From: Chamaecrista fasciculata
Lineage: Eukaryota; Streptophyta; Magnoliopsida; Fabales; Fabaceae
Reading direction: 5' to 3'
Assembly (NCBI GenBank): GCA_003254925.1
Contig: QANZ01028759.1
Location: forward strand, 364,881 to 428,880
DNA: 64,000 nt
This document shows positions 1 to 11,700 of the stretch, piece by piece. The notes beneath the pieces are model-generated. The model was not told the DNA's origin, did not search any database, and saw nothing but the letters and a program-made list of their open reading frames with translations. Every line of letters begins with the position of its first letter. Position 1 is the stretch's first letter. Both the position numbers and the translations under genes were made by a program.

Positions 1-581
1 TTTTATAATTAATTCTTTATGTTTTGATCCCTTTTAGTAAAGGGAAAGGACTTAAACGCATAAGAGAAGACTTTTTGGGAGATTTTTGACATTTTAACTA
101 ACATTTGCCGTTAAATCCTAACAGAAAAAAACCTCAGGGTACCAAATCGCTAACGGAGCAAACCACGGGGTACCACAATGCAAAAATTTTTCTTTCAGGG
201 TACCAAAGGGGAACCGCCCCTAACCACAGGGTACCAAATTGCAATTTACCCTATTTGTTTTTAAGAAATCATACATCTTTGCCCATTATAGTTGCATCTG
301 AAAATTTGTAATTCTAATAGTCCCACAATAATTTGTGTAAAATGATAAAACTTGTCACCTATATGCAATGTTAAAAATCGAGATGAAGATTCAACAATCA
401 ATGGTTCAATTGAAGTTTAATTAAGATCCAACTGATAATAAAAAAAAATTAATTCAAAAGAGCATAAAGTCGTAAATACGATAGAACTCAAATTCAAGTA
501 GTCATAATTAAATTGTAAATTACAATTATAACATTAATATAGCGAAACAAACAAAAGTAAAAAAAAAAATAAACTAACCAT
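1..581. repeat. AT-rich left edge with a remnant of the GGTACC-type repeat
   Basis: No gene is visible. About 100-258 holds several copies of a short phrase containing CAGGGTACCAAA, ending in a TTTACCC motif. This resembles the right arm of the small inverted-repeat elements at 29409-29806 and 63647-64000. The left arm is not recognisable, so this is a degraded or partial copy. The rest is AT-rich sequence up to the start of the solo LTR. The short open frame at 105-311 lies wholly in repeat and is not a gene. Confidence 0.5.
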
Positions 582-2628
582 TGTTGGAAAATTATAGAGG
601 AGCGCAGCGGAAAAAACACGTAAAATTAAAATTTTGTCAATTCTATAATTCCCTTCCACGATTCACTATCTGAATTCATGCTAGTAAAGAAAGAATGTAT
701 ACCTCGAATCAATCGGTGGGTTTGAATTATGCGATTCCGAGAAGTCCACCCCAACGAGTCCTTTCTCTGCCGGTGATCCACACGAACAATTTTGTAGACT
801 CCGAGGTACTAGCCTCCAATTCTTTTCTCCAAAAGAATTCGGGAACCAAATCTACGAATCTTGAATGTTCAAGAACAATTCTTGAACACTCAAGATTAAG
901 TGGCACAAGAATACACACACAAACCCTAAACCTCTTTAGGATTAGGCGAACCTACCTCTCTCTAGAAATTAGTCAACTTTCTCTCTCCTCTTGGAATAGT
1001 CGACTTCCTCTCTAAATTAGGGTTTTGCCGAATTGCTTTCTTCAAGTGAAGTGTGCAAGTCGACTTTCTCTAGTGTAATTATAGAGTTAGGGAATTGATA
1101 ATTATAATTAGTGAACCCTAAATTAGTGAATTATCAAATTATAAAATTATAAGATTACACTAATATTATAATTTTAGGAATTGAATTCTTAATTAAAATA
1201 TTACATTAATATCTTAATTTGAATTCAAAATGCAAGATCAAATCTTGCACATGGACCCACAAGCAATGCGTCATCCCCATCTCATTTTTAAGGAATTTAA
1301 TAAATCAAAATAACAACCCTAACTCTTAGGAAGTTATAACCAACTTATTTATTCCCTAACAATATTGAATTAAAGTATTACCCTAATATCTTAATTCAAA
1401 ATTTGAATCTTGAAATCAAAATCAAATCTTGAATCTAATTAACAAAACAATTTAATTAATAAAAAACAAGAGCATGAGGCGCCACCCTCATTCTTTGTTA
1501 TCCTAATATTGGAGAATTTAATAAATCAATAATCGCCTAACTTTTAGGAGGCTTATCCAATTTATTATTCCCTAATATTTTAAACAAGAATTTAATTGTA
1601 AATAGATTAATCAAATTAACTATTTAACAATTAATATATTTAAACTTGTCTAACAAATTTAAATATCGTAAACGTAGATTTAATTTAAGAACAAGACTTC
1701 ATGTCTCAGACATTCAACTATGTCTTAAATTGTGTCACTAAAGTGACCCACGAATTAAACCCTAATTCGTGTCCCATTGCGGTGTCTTGATCCTGCTCGT
1801 GTGTGACCCAGCAGACCTCACGTGAAGTTGGCAGCAAGCCATCTCTATGACTCACAAGTCGAGAGCGGACTCTAGCAAGCCATCACGACTACCCAAAACA
1901 AGTGAGTTATCGTTTTAACAAAACCGATTTAACTTTAGTACCACCTTGTCATAATCCCTATTGTCACACGATATTTTGGTCATGGATAAGGCATGGGAAA
2001 ATCATCCTTATTCCAAACCACAACTTTCTCGATTCCTTGAGTTAGTCCCATTTCCTTGTGTGGCCACACATTCCTTGGACATACTCATCGAGGGGCCCAA
2101 TTAAATATCTCTCATCTTAATGAGGGACAAAATTCCTTCTTGGTCAACCACATTCCTCAGCACGGTAAACAACCAAACCCGTACCTAGCCTGTATGGCTA
2201 CCCTTTTACGGGCAACGTTGGACTAGGCCAAAGTTCGCCATCTACAACGCCGGAATAGTCAAGACCTCAGATCTAAGGGCATCGTGACAGGTCTACAGGA
2301 GAGACTCGCTTATGATTAAACCCATGCAGGACTCTCCGGGTCGGTCCAGCAATTTGTAACTCATTACATAATTGCACCATGACTCTCGTAAAGCATCTCA
2401 TGCGTGTATCTCCATACATTGAGGTCATGCTGGTCTTGGTTCATTCACGTTCCCACGAGAATGATCGACCAGGGACAATTTAGACTAATTATCACATAAT
2501 TAATCAAGGACTGTTATCACAGTAAACATGCTAATAATATGATAACGACATAATTTATCAAATATAAATTAATCAAAACATATGTTCATACATATAAAAT
2601 GATTGGCCCTAGGGCACAATCTCCATCA
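582..2628 (-). mobile_element. Solo LTR, ~2.05 kb family, copy 1
   Basis: The block starts TGTTGG and ends in CA, and is flanked on both sides by the same 5-bp word ACCAT (577-581 and 2629-2633), the usual LTR-retrotransposon target duplication. It aligns in inverted orientation along its whole length with 45849-47764 and 49200-51310. No coding region for gag or pol was seen inside or next to it. A single LTR with its own duplication is the expected product of recombination between the two LTRs of one element. Superfamily is undecided because no internal domain survives. It is an old, non-coding fossil; small ORFs inside it are shadows. Confidence 0.82.
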
Positions 2629-2811
2629 ACCATATCATAAATTCAAATTTCTTAATTTACATGAATTAACATAAATATAATCCATTTTTATAATATATTC
2701 ATCAAAATTAATGTCATCAAGTGACATTTCATGATTACTATCTCTACCAAGTTTAGGGTTACAATCAATATTCTTTAACTTTTGACCCATAAGTTTTTTT
2801 TTAAAAAAAAA

Positions 2812-3180
2812 GGTAAATTACACTTTGGTGTCCTATTCTATGGACCAATTTCACTTTGGTACATTGTTCTTTCAAAACTGGCACTTTAGTACCCTACTCT
2901 TTGCACCGTTAACACTTTGATACCCAAAATTATTTTTTTGTTAAATTTTGACGGCGAAGTCATACGTGACCACCGTCACGTGCACAGTATAAAGACCCAA
3001 ATGGTCATTTCCTTCTCATTTTTCACGATTCAAACGGTAAAACACTCAAAAATTCTCTCACTTCAAATTTTAGTGTTTTTTACGATTTTTGAGTGTTTTA
3101 GTGTCTGAATCATGAGAAATGATAGGAAAATGGACATTTGGGTGTGTTTACTGTGCACGTGTGGGTTTTTTGAAATTTTG
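2812..3180. repeat. Remnant of inverted-repeat element with an ~80-bp-arm hairpin
   Basis: The left part repeats the phrase CACTTTGGTAC several times, as in the small elements at 29409-29806 and 54907-55125. Inside lies a long inverted repeat: the arm at about 2976-3056 is the approximate reverse complement of 3086-3162, with a loop of about 30 bp; both arms carry CACGTGCACAG or its complement. The matching right terminal arm was not found, so the element looks truncated. It is non-coding. Confidence 0.55.
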
Positions 3181-4143
3181 TGTTTGGATTAGATTAATTT
3201 TCCATTAGGATTTGAAATAATTGATTATTAAAAAACTACATTTTGTGCTTTTTAAATAATCGAGGATAGATTTTTTCGCTTGATAAATAGACATGTTGCA
3301 ATTACAATTATTAGCTTTGTCCAAATAAATTATTATTATTATATTAAAATACTAAAGAAAAATAAAAGTAAAATATTAATTACAATAGTTTATTAAAAGA
3401 AAATTAGGTGAAAAATGATATGATAGAGAGAAATTATTGTTAGTATAATAGATGAAGGGTAATAACAAATGACTAAAATGCCCTATATTTGAACATATAT
3501 TAAATTATAGATAATTATAAGTATATTTATAAAGATATATTAGTACTGAGATTATAATGTAATTTTTATATAATCTTACACAAACATGATTAACATTGCC
3601 ATTTGATAAACTTATAATCACCTTATAGTCTTAAACAAACATGCCTTTAAGTCATTCCACATATTTATTATTCTATAAGATTATAAAACCTATATTTTCT
3701 ATCTCTACCTCTTATTTTCTCTCAATATCAAAAAATATACCCCCTAGAGCTAATATGTCCTTATTTGGTGAAACTTTAACTTTGATATATGTAAAGTGTA
3801 AACTGCTTGGAAACAATGCATCCATTTAAATGGGCACCCGGGATAAATTGGCAGTCAATACATGTGCTCTGGATGTTGCTCAGATGCAGTGGTAATAGTT
3901 AATTAATTGAATATCAATCATATTAATATATAATTTTATTTTTTTTAACCAATAACAATGTTTTTAATCATTATTATTTATATAATATATCTTTATATGA
4001 AATAAGAAAATAAAATGAAAATAATGATATCAAAAAAATGTACATTGTTTATTTTGTTTCCTCCATTGTAAAATGTCTTTTTTTTAATTATATAAACTTG
4101 TAATATTCAAGAATTTGATGAAATTATCTCATTTATAATTTTT
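3181..4143. other. AT-rich intergenic DNA, nothing recognised
   Basis: The stretch is very AT-rich with short poly-A and poly-T runs. The open frame at 3641-3829 has no recognisable motif and unstructured composition. I see no gene, RNA or clear repeat boundary here. Confidence 0.5.
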
Positions 4144-6137
4144 AAAAGGTTTAAGTGCACTTTTGGTCCCATAACTTTGACAAAGGTTTCGATTTGGTCC
4201 CATAAATATTTTTGCACTTTTGGTCCCATAACTTTGACAAAGGTTTCGATTTGGTCCCATAACTATTTTTATTGCAATTTTGGTCCCATAACTTCTCAAA
4301 AGGTGTCACTGTCAATTCCATCCATGTTTAGCCGTTAAATATGACGTGGCACGGTGAGTTGGATCATGATGTGGCAAAGTAGGATGAAGTGGACTTAAAA
4401 AGGACCTGTATGCAACATATTATAACATTTCAATATCAAAAACACAACAAAAACCAAGTTTAATATTATAACATCTCAATATCAACTTCCTTCCCACCAC
4501 ACATGCCGCCATCTTCTTCTTCATCTTCATCTCTTCACCCAAAAGTTTAAGCATATTGATGTTTGTACGTGTTGGAACTATTCAGTGAAGAAGCAGCTTT
4601 GTGTATCTCAACTCAATTTGGATTTCATCATCAGAATCACTTTTTGTCTGCGTCCAATACCATCCATTTTATAGCCTTAACAACGAGAATCGACTAGCCG
4701 TTTTGGCACTTAATATCCAGAAGGGTTTAGGGTTTTCAATTTAGCAAGTAAAGGGGTTCTTCTATGCGCTTCCGTACGAAATTCTCGCGAAAATCGCCGC
4801 ATCCTTTACCCTACCGAACCTTCAATCGGCGTCGTTGGTGTGTCAATCGTGGTCGGAGGCGCTTCGACCGTTCAGGGAGACGATGCGCTTCGTCCCCCAT
4901 TTTCCCTGAGTCTGCAAAGCCACCGTCGAACAAAGCATATCAAAATCCGCGACGGCCATTTTTGCGGCGAGCGAACGCGATTCTGATGGCATGTGAGCAG
5001 TACGTGAACGGACGAGCACGGATCAGAGGAATCGAAGAGGAGAGAGATATTTGGCTTCTGGGTGAAGAGATGAAGAAGAAGATGGCACATGTGTGGTGGG
5101 AAGGAAGTTGAAGAAGATGAAGAAGACGAAGAAGAGAGTGTGAAAACTTCATAATGACCCTTGGTATTTTTTGTGTTTCTGATATTGAAATGTTATAATA
5201 TGTTGCGTACAGGTCCTTTTTAAGTCCACCTCATCTAGGGATGGCAACGGATGGATATCCGGTGGTTTTGCCACTATCCGTATCCGTATCCGTTTATCCT
5301 ATCAAATATCTGTACCCTATCCGTATCCGATAAATTAATATCCGTATCCGCACCCTATCCGATATTCGGTATCCGACGGATACCCGAAATATCCGAAAAA
5401 ATATGGATATAGGATAGGATATCCTATTTTATAAATCGGATATATCGGGTACCCGATATCCATTATCCGCCAACTAATATAATTAAATGAAATTATTATT
5501 TATTTACATTTTAAATTTATTTTTTAAAATAAAAAATTAAATATAAATAACTAAAATATGATTCTTTAAAAAATATATATGAATATAATTAATTAAATTT
5601 AAATATTTATATATAAAATGTTAAATTAAAAGTAAAATATAAAAATTAAATAAGTAATAGGATATCGGATATCGGATACCCTAAATATCCGTTCATTTCG
5701 GACGGATATAGGGTATCCGAGGGCAATATCCGTATCCGTCCAATATTCGAAAAAAATTTAATTTTCACTATCCGTATCCGTATCCGATATCCGGTATCCG
5801 ACGGATACCGGATATTTTTACGGACGGATACGGACGGATATCCTAACTTAGGATATAAATTGTCATCCCTAAGTCCTCATCCTACTTTGCCACATTATGA
5901 TCCAACTCACTGTGTCACGTCATATTTAACGGCTAAACATGGATGGAATTGAGCATGGGACTTACAGTGGCACCTTTTGAGAAGTTATGAGACCAAAATT
6001 GCAACAAAAATAGTTATGGGACCAAATCGAAACCTTTGTCAAAGTTATAGGACCAAAAGTGCAACAAAAATAGTTATGGGACCAAATCGAAACCTTTGTC
6101 AAAGTTATGAGACCAAAAGTGCACTTAAGCTTTTTAA
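4144..6137. mobile_element. Long-TIR foldback element, possibly Mutator-like, with captured GC-rich DNA
   Basis: The outer ends are inverted repeats: the left end near 4144 reads into AAGTGCACTTTTGGTCCCAT and the right end near 6137 is its complement. The similarity extends inward for several hundred bases on each side, up to about 4530 on the left and from about 5085 on the right, so the arms are unusually long. Phrases such as CTTTGACAAAGGTTTCGATT recur two or more times per arm. The centre, about 4560-5090, is much more GC-rich than the arms and holds an open frame of 115 codons (4764-5111) unlike its AT-rich surroundings. Long arms around a GC-rich core recall Pack-MULEs, but I could not confirm a 9-bp target duplication and the core matches no gene I know. 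No transposase was seen. Confidence 0.6.
5236..5871. mobile_element. MITE with TAGGGATGGCAA termini, copy 1, nested
   Basis: The ends are inverted repeats, TAGGGATGGCAA on the left and a GTCATCCCTA form on the right. Both subterminal zones are built from degenerate units of TATCCG and CGGATA, and the middle is almost pure AT. The element sits inside the right arm of the long-TIR element at 4144-6137, so it inserted later. A related element of similar length lies inverted at 52730-53357. The termini resemble non-autonomous hAT elements, but the flanking duplication is imperfect (AGTCC..CTCATC-like words on both sides), so the superfamily stays open. Confidence 0.75.
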
Positions 6138-6180
6138 AATATAGGGGCATTTCTACCGGGATTTTACAAGGACATGAGGA

Positions 6181-6411
6181 TGAAAAATAATGTAAACTAA
6201 CAATTTGATCATTGAGCTGACAACTCAGTCCTTGACAGATTAAAATGTATATTTAATCTTTGAAAGATCAAAATAATACACTATTTAATCCATAAAAAGA
6301 ACAAATTAATATACCATTTTAATCTTTCAGAGACTGAAATGTACATTTTAATCTTTCGAGGACTGAGTAATCAACTCAGATCTTTTAAAGATTAAATTGT
6401 AAGTTTACTCA
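6181..6411. mobile_element. MITE with GTTTACTC-type termini, copy A
   Basis: The segment is a near-complete inverted repeat whose arms carry variants of TCAGTCCTTGA and TTAATCTTTC, with ends reading GTAAAC inward and GTTTACTC outward. The flanks ACATGAGGA (6172-6180) and ATATGAGGA (6412-6420) agree in 8 of 9 bases, fitting a 9-bp Mutator-type target duplication. The same family recurs at 30921-31155 with a perfect 9-bp duplication and at 33781-34687. It carries no coding sequence. Confidence 0.6.
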
Positions 6412-8776
6412 ATATGAGGAGAAAAGTTTTTGCAATGAGAATTGAGGACCAGAATGAGGAGGACAAAGACAAGGTGACAAGAAGAGAATGGGCTAAGTTG
6501 CGGTTTGGTAGAATCAAACATTTCTTATCGGACTTTTCTTTAAAAACAATTTGATAATTTTCCCACCTCATCAATACATTGATTTTCCAAATAACTTTTC
6601 CACCACATAATTTAAATAAAAACATGGTAACAAATACTCAAAAGTTGCATCTTTTTTTTTTTTTGCCTTTTTTTCCAAAAGCTAAGAGCGCATCCAACAA
6701 TGGCCAATATTATACCTTTCAGATTAGATCGCTTCACATTTTATCCACCAAAATATAAACAATTATCATAATCCATCCATCAAACCCAAAAGAGGGCATA
6801 AACTTTACTATTAGCCAATGAGCCCCCAATTGAATGAGTCACAACTCACAAATAAAGGAACCACCATATGACTGAAAATCAGTAGTATATATATTATGCC
6901 TTTATATACAAGTAACTTGGGGGATGATGGCTCAACAAAAGCCCAAATGAGACCCAGAAGAGGAACAAACTCAATGTTTTGTCTTTATCAACATCCTAAA
7001 CCACAGTGATGGCAGGATAAGCACATGATTCCATAAATTGTACCTCAGAAATTGATCCACGCTGGTATGATGATATATGTACACCTGTGCAGCTGTTTCA
7101 TAAAGCAGGAAAAAAGCTTGCTCCTGCTAGGTTAGCTTCAACGAAAACTGTACACAGCTACACAGCCAGAAGGTAGATTATCGACATTATCCCCCAGGAG
7201 CCTAGTCTTCAAATCCTTAAGAACAAACTGTATCAATCTGCTGATGCATGATAGGACATGAACTTTTATAAGTCTATGAAAATCTTAAAGCTACTTTTCT
7301 CCAGAACTCAGACAACAGCAATTAAGAAAGGTGCTTTGATTATGCATCATCCAATGATTAGGGCAAACAGATCTTTTAAAGAAGCATAATTGTAGAAATT
7401 TTGGGTTGAAAGTTAAATCTGAAATTCATGGACGTTACGAGGATCTTTGCAGGGACTGCCATGTTGAGAATCCTAAATCCAGTGATTTTTTTTTTCATGG
7501 GAACAGAAATGATGGGAAAAATATCATCAGCGCGTTTGGGATGGATACAAAAGAAGAAGTATCCACTAAGAAGATGCAAAGTGGAACTTATGTTAGGTCA
7601 ATAGAGGCTTCATATACCAGGTCAAAAACCAATTTAACTCAACTCTTAAAGAAAAACTTTATAAAGGTTCATGGACATTTTTATCACAATCTATATCAAC
7701 TATTAACTAAGAAGATCCACTTATTTGCAAAGTAAATCAAGATTGAGATTCAGCAAGAGACCAAATAAAGCATAAGATATTGAATTGCAAAATCAAATCA
7801 AATATTGTAAGATCCCACATTTTCTTATAGAATAAATAAAGTACATATATACTAATATAAATTTCCATAAAATGTTTTGCATTAAAACACATCTTCTCAT
7901 TCTCACCAAAAAAAAAAACACATCTTCTCATTAGTGTTTATTATTGGTATGATATTTAAACTTTCTCTTGAAAATAGATTTTCATGACTAAGTTACAACA
8001 TTAAAGGATCAATGAGACATAAAAATGTAAAATCATAAGATTAGACATATAAAAGATTGAGATCCTAACACTGCCCCAGTAGAATCATAAGATCACCAAA
8101 ATTGAGATCCTGACAAAAATTGCTTTGTTGACACCCTATTAGATGTTGGATCCAGTTGAAGACAGAGTACACTATCTCATGGTCTAATACTTGCTTAGAG
8201 AGACCAGCCTTTCTCTTTCTGCTTAATACCGAGAGGTCCACATAAATATAATCCTAAGATCTTCTACTATCCATAGAGAACAAAACCTCATAATATCAAT
8301 TAAAAACAAACAATAAACCATCAACACAAGCAATTCACGAGGTTAATGAGTGGGATTTAGCACAAATTTGACATAATGGGTAAACTTAACATTAGTTCAG
8401 AAGTTTTTCCTTCACACTATTTTAGTTTTCTTTAATAATGATATAAGCCAATAAATTAAATCCAGTGAGAATATAATAGAAGTTCTAAAGCACAAAACCA
8501 AAATCAAATAAGGCATGCTCACCTGAATGATCTGTACACTTCTATCCCAAGACACAGCATCGAGGACATTTGGATTTTTTTTCTACTATCAGAAGTGTGA
8601 ATATTATTAAAAAGGCATATTCTAGAGTCACTTTCAATCCTTATATCTGTCCACTCATCATTCCTGCCTCCAGAAGCCCATTAATAAATAATATTAGCTA
8701 TGAATTAAAAGACAAGAAAGTAGAAAAATGATACAAGAAAATAAGACAACTTTGAAGTCTTACCTTAAAAGTTGAA
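6412..8776. other. 3' flank of PRT6, probable spliced 3'UTR
   Basis: No second gene is recognised. Directly after the PRT6 stop codon the minus strand offers a good donor, AAGGTAAG at about 8760-8767, so the 3'UTR may be spliced and continue into this region. The open frame at 7406-7735 (109 codons, plus strand) has no domain I recognise and a composition like non-coding DNA. Transcript ends cannot be placed by eye. Confidence 0.4.
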
Positions 8777-11700
8777 CTAAACCATGAAGAAGGAGCCTAT
8801 GGTAGTCTGGCCAAGAACCTTGGAACTCCGATCCAGGCCGTGAGAGGCAACCTAAGCCGATAAAACAAACAGTTTGTTAAATATCAATATGAGAAAACTG
8901 AAAGGTAGAGAAGGGGAACGACAGGGGCATAAGTATATTTAGTCACCAACCATGTAGGCTAAAGCAGCATAACGTTCCTCATTCAGGTAAAGAGGCTTTC
9001 CTCGGTGCATTTCAAAATCCTGCAACAAAAACATACAAATACACATTCAAAATTCAAGTTGAAGACAGTATGGAAGTTAAATGCGATAACTTGGATGCTG
9101 TCAGGTTTGCTAAGCATCCTAAGCACCATGACAGAACCAAACATGTGGAAACAGACAGCCATTTCATCAAGGAAAGAGTGGAAAGAGCAACTATCAACTT
9201 AAAACATACACCAATATTCAAGCAACTAACTAAAGCTCTATCTACAATCAGTTTGAGGAGCAAACTGCCAAGCTGGGAATGATTAATATTTGACATCCAT
9301 TCCACATCTTGAGGGCGAGTGTTGCCATTCAAATTATTTGATCAGGTACTTTTTACCTTGAAGTTTAATTTATCCATTTTTTAGGAGTCTTATCTTATCT
9401 AGTCATTAGGAGTCCATGGTTGTTAGGAACTTAAATCTGTTACGGTTTCAAATTTAAATTTCAAATTTAGTGGCAGCAAATAAACAAAGATAACTATCAT
9501 ATTATCAAAAGATTTTAGTGCCTAACTTGTTACCTCAGTAGTATCTTCTTCAAATAAAATTATAAACTTCGATTTTCTACCCAAAACAAAAAAAGAACAC
9601 AAATTTTATTTATGTAAATGAAAGATGCTAGAGGACAACTTACCTCCTCACCAAAAGCATCCAAGTAGGGAGAAGGCCAGGGAGCCTGGCGTGCAGATCT
9701 TTGTAGTAAGATTGTTGTTCTCTGCCAATAAAACTAACTCATTGTGGCATCCAAACAAATAATCTTGAAAAAATAATAGAAAGGGCGAGGAGACAAACTA
9801 AGGCAACTCAAAGGAATTTTGAAACAAAAATGGGAAAAGAACATAATTTTAGGAAAGAACATGGCATACCCTAATCAACAAAAACACTCCAGTACCCGCT
9901 CCACAAGACATTGCATGAGTTTGGCATCCACTTTCCCTTAAAATATAATAAACCAAAGATGTCAGATTCGCAGTTTATAAACATGCATGAAATCATTAAA
10001 AAAAATAATTAAAAAAAAAAGATCAATCAAACGTTCTACTTCGAACTATGGTTTCAAAATTGAAAATATTATCCACAGTGCAATATCCAACCAAACACAA
10101 TTAGTCCACCACTTAATCATCTATAAATATGAACAGCGTGCATTTGGCGAAGGCACTATGATAGAGCCCCTAGACAGACAAACTGATACAATGTATTCAC
10201 ACACTTTCTCCTAGCTCGAAAAAGGTTAAGCTATGGAGTCACAAGCAAAAACAGTAAATTCTTCACAAAATACAGCCAAACGAAAAAGACTGCTAGGTTT
10301 TAAAGGCTAGCCTTCTTCACACAATACAAAAAGTTTTACACATTGCACAATTGCTTGCCCAGTACCATTGGTTACTCTGGCAAATTCCTATTTACCCCTC
10401 TAATCCTTCTTCCTTCTGACAGCACTGGATATTGGCCTGCCCTGAACCAGGCCCAGCTGCAAGCCCATCTCCATCCCTCTTTCTGCTATAAACTTTGTCC
10501 ATAGTCCATCTAAGCCCATCACACTAACATGAAAATGAAAAATAACTGAGGTTTCAAGGTCCATCACCAAGAAATCAGAATTCCATCATAACCACTTGCA
10601 GAGATTTATTACAGGACAAAGGACTAATCCTCTATCCAATTCTTTGAACTATAACCCTATTCCTCATAGCTCTCTCATTAATCATCCTAACAAGGGGAAT
10701 ATAACTTGATAGAAACTTGGGTAGTATGAGATGCCTAAGTCTCACACTAACAAATAGTATGAGATGATCCTCGGTGGAATACTTGAGTTTTTGGTTCTCC
10801 CCTCTCAATGGCTAACTTTTGAGGGAAGGTTCCCCAAGGTCACTTGAGTCTCATAACTCCTTTCCAACCATTCCTTTCCAATTCATTCTCTTTAATTCCA
10901 TCCCTTTACTAAAGCTTCCAATACAGCATGATTAACTGTTCTAGTTATTTTAAGAGGGACAAAATCATCAATTTAAGTCTGTCACAATTAGCATACCCAA
11001 CAAAGATATTTCATTCAATATAAAAAATGAAATATCTACACCTATCAACCTTCTATTGTGAATTCAATCTCAGCCAATGTTATAAGCATGTCCTCTGGAA
11101 AGAAAACCTCAAAAATCAATTATGATCTTTTTTATTCATCAAATGATACCATCTATTGCCACATACCTCTTATCACTAATAGCAAGCCTTAACAGATATG
11201 CCAACCTAACTCATGCTAAATGCCATCACTATTTCTTCACAGTAACTAGAGCTTTATACTTCATTTGTCAATTCTAGTCTGAGGAATGAGGAATAACTCC
11301 CCAAGAAAAAAAAATCATGCAAGAGTGACATGTCCCAAGGTTAACGTAAAAATTGGGAGCATCTACAAAAAGGCAGCACCTAAATTGTTGAGTATTACTC
11401 ACTAGCTCAACAAATATCTCAATATCAAAGTTGGAAAGGGACTTATTTACATAGTTGTACAATGGGGGTTTAGGAATTCTAATTAGAGACATAACGGCTA
11501 GCAAATATTTTTACATAATATAATACTATAATAAAATTGAATCAAAATCACGATATCAAAGATAAAATCAATCGTTGACCAAGGGGTACATCTCAAGAAT
11601 GAGATGGAACTTTTAATGCTAACAAGCATTTCAAAGTAAAAGCTGTAAATCAGCAATGAAATAGGTGAAAGTAAAACCTGCAGCATGATTTCCAACTAGG

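Noticed and set aside
695-1015. 106-codon open frame on the plus strand
   Set aside because: It lies inside solo LTR copy 1, has no domain and is not kept in the other two family copies.
4764-5111. 115-codon Arg-rich frame as a possible gene
   Set aside because: It is the GC-rich core of a foldback element, has no recognisable domain and no splice or promoter context; kept only as possible captured DNA.
7406-7735. 109-codon frame downstream of PRT6
   Set aside because: No motif, low-complexity composition, and it probably overlaps the PRT6 3'UTR region on the other strand.
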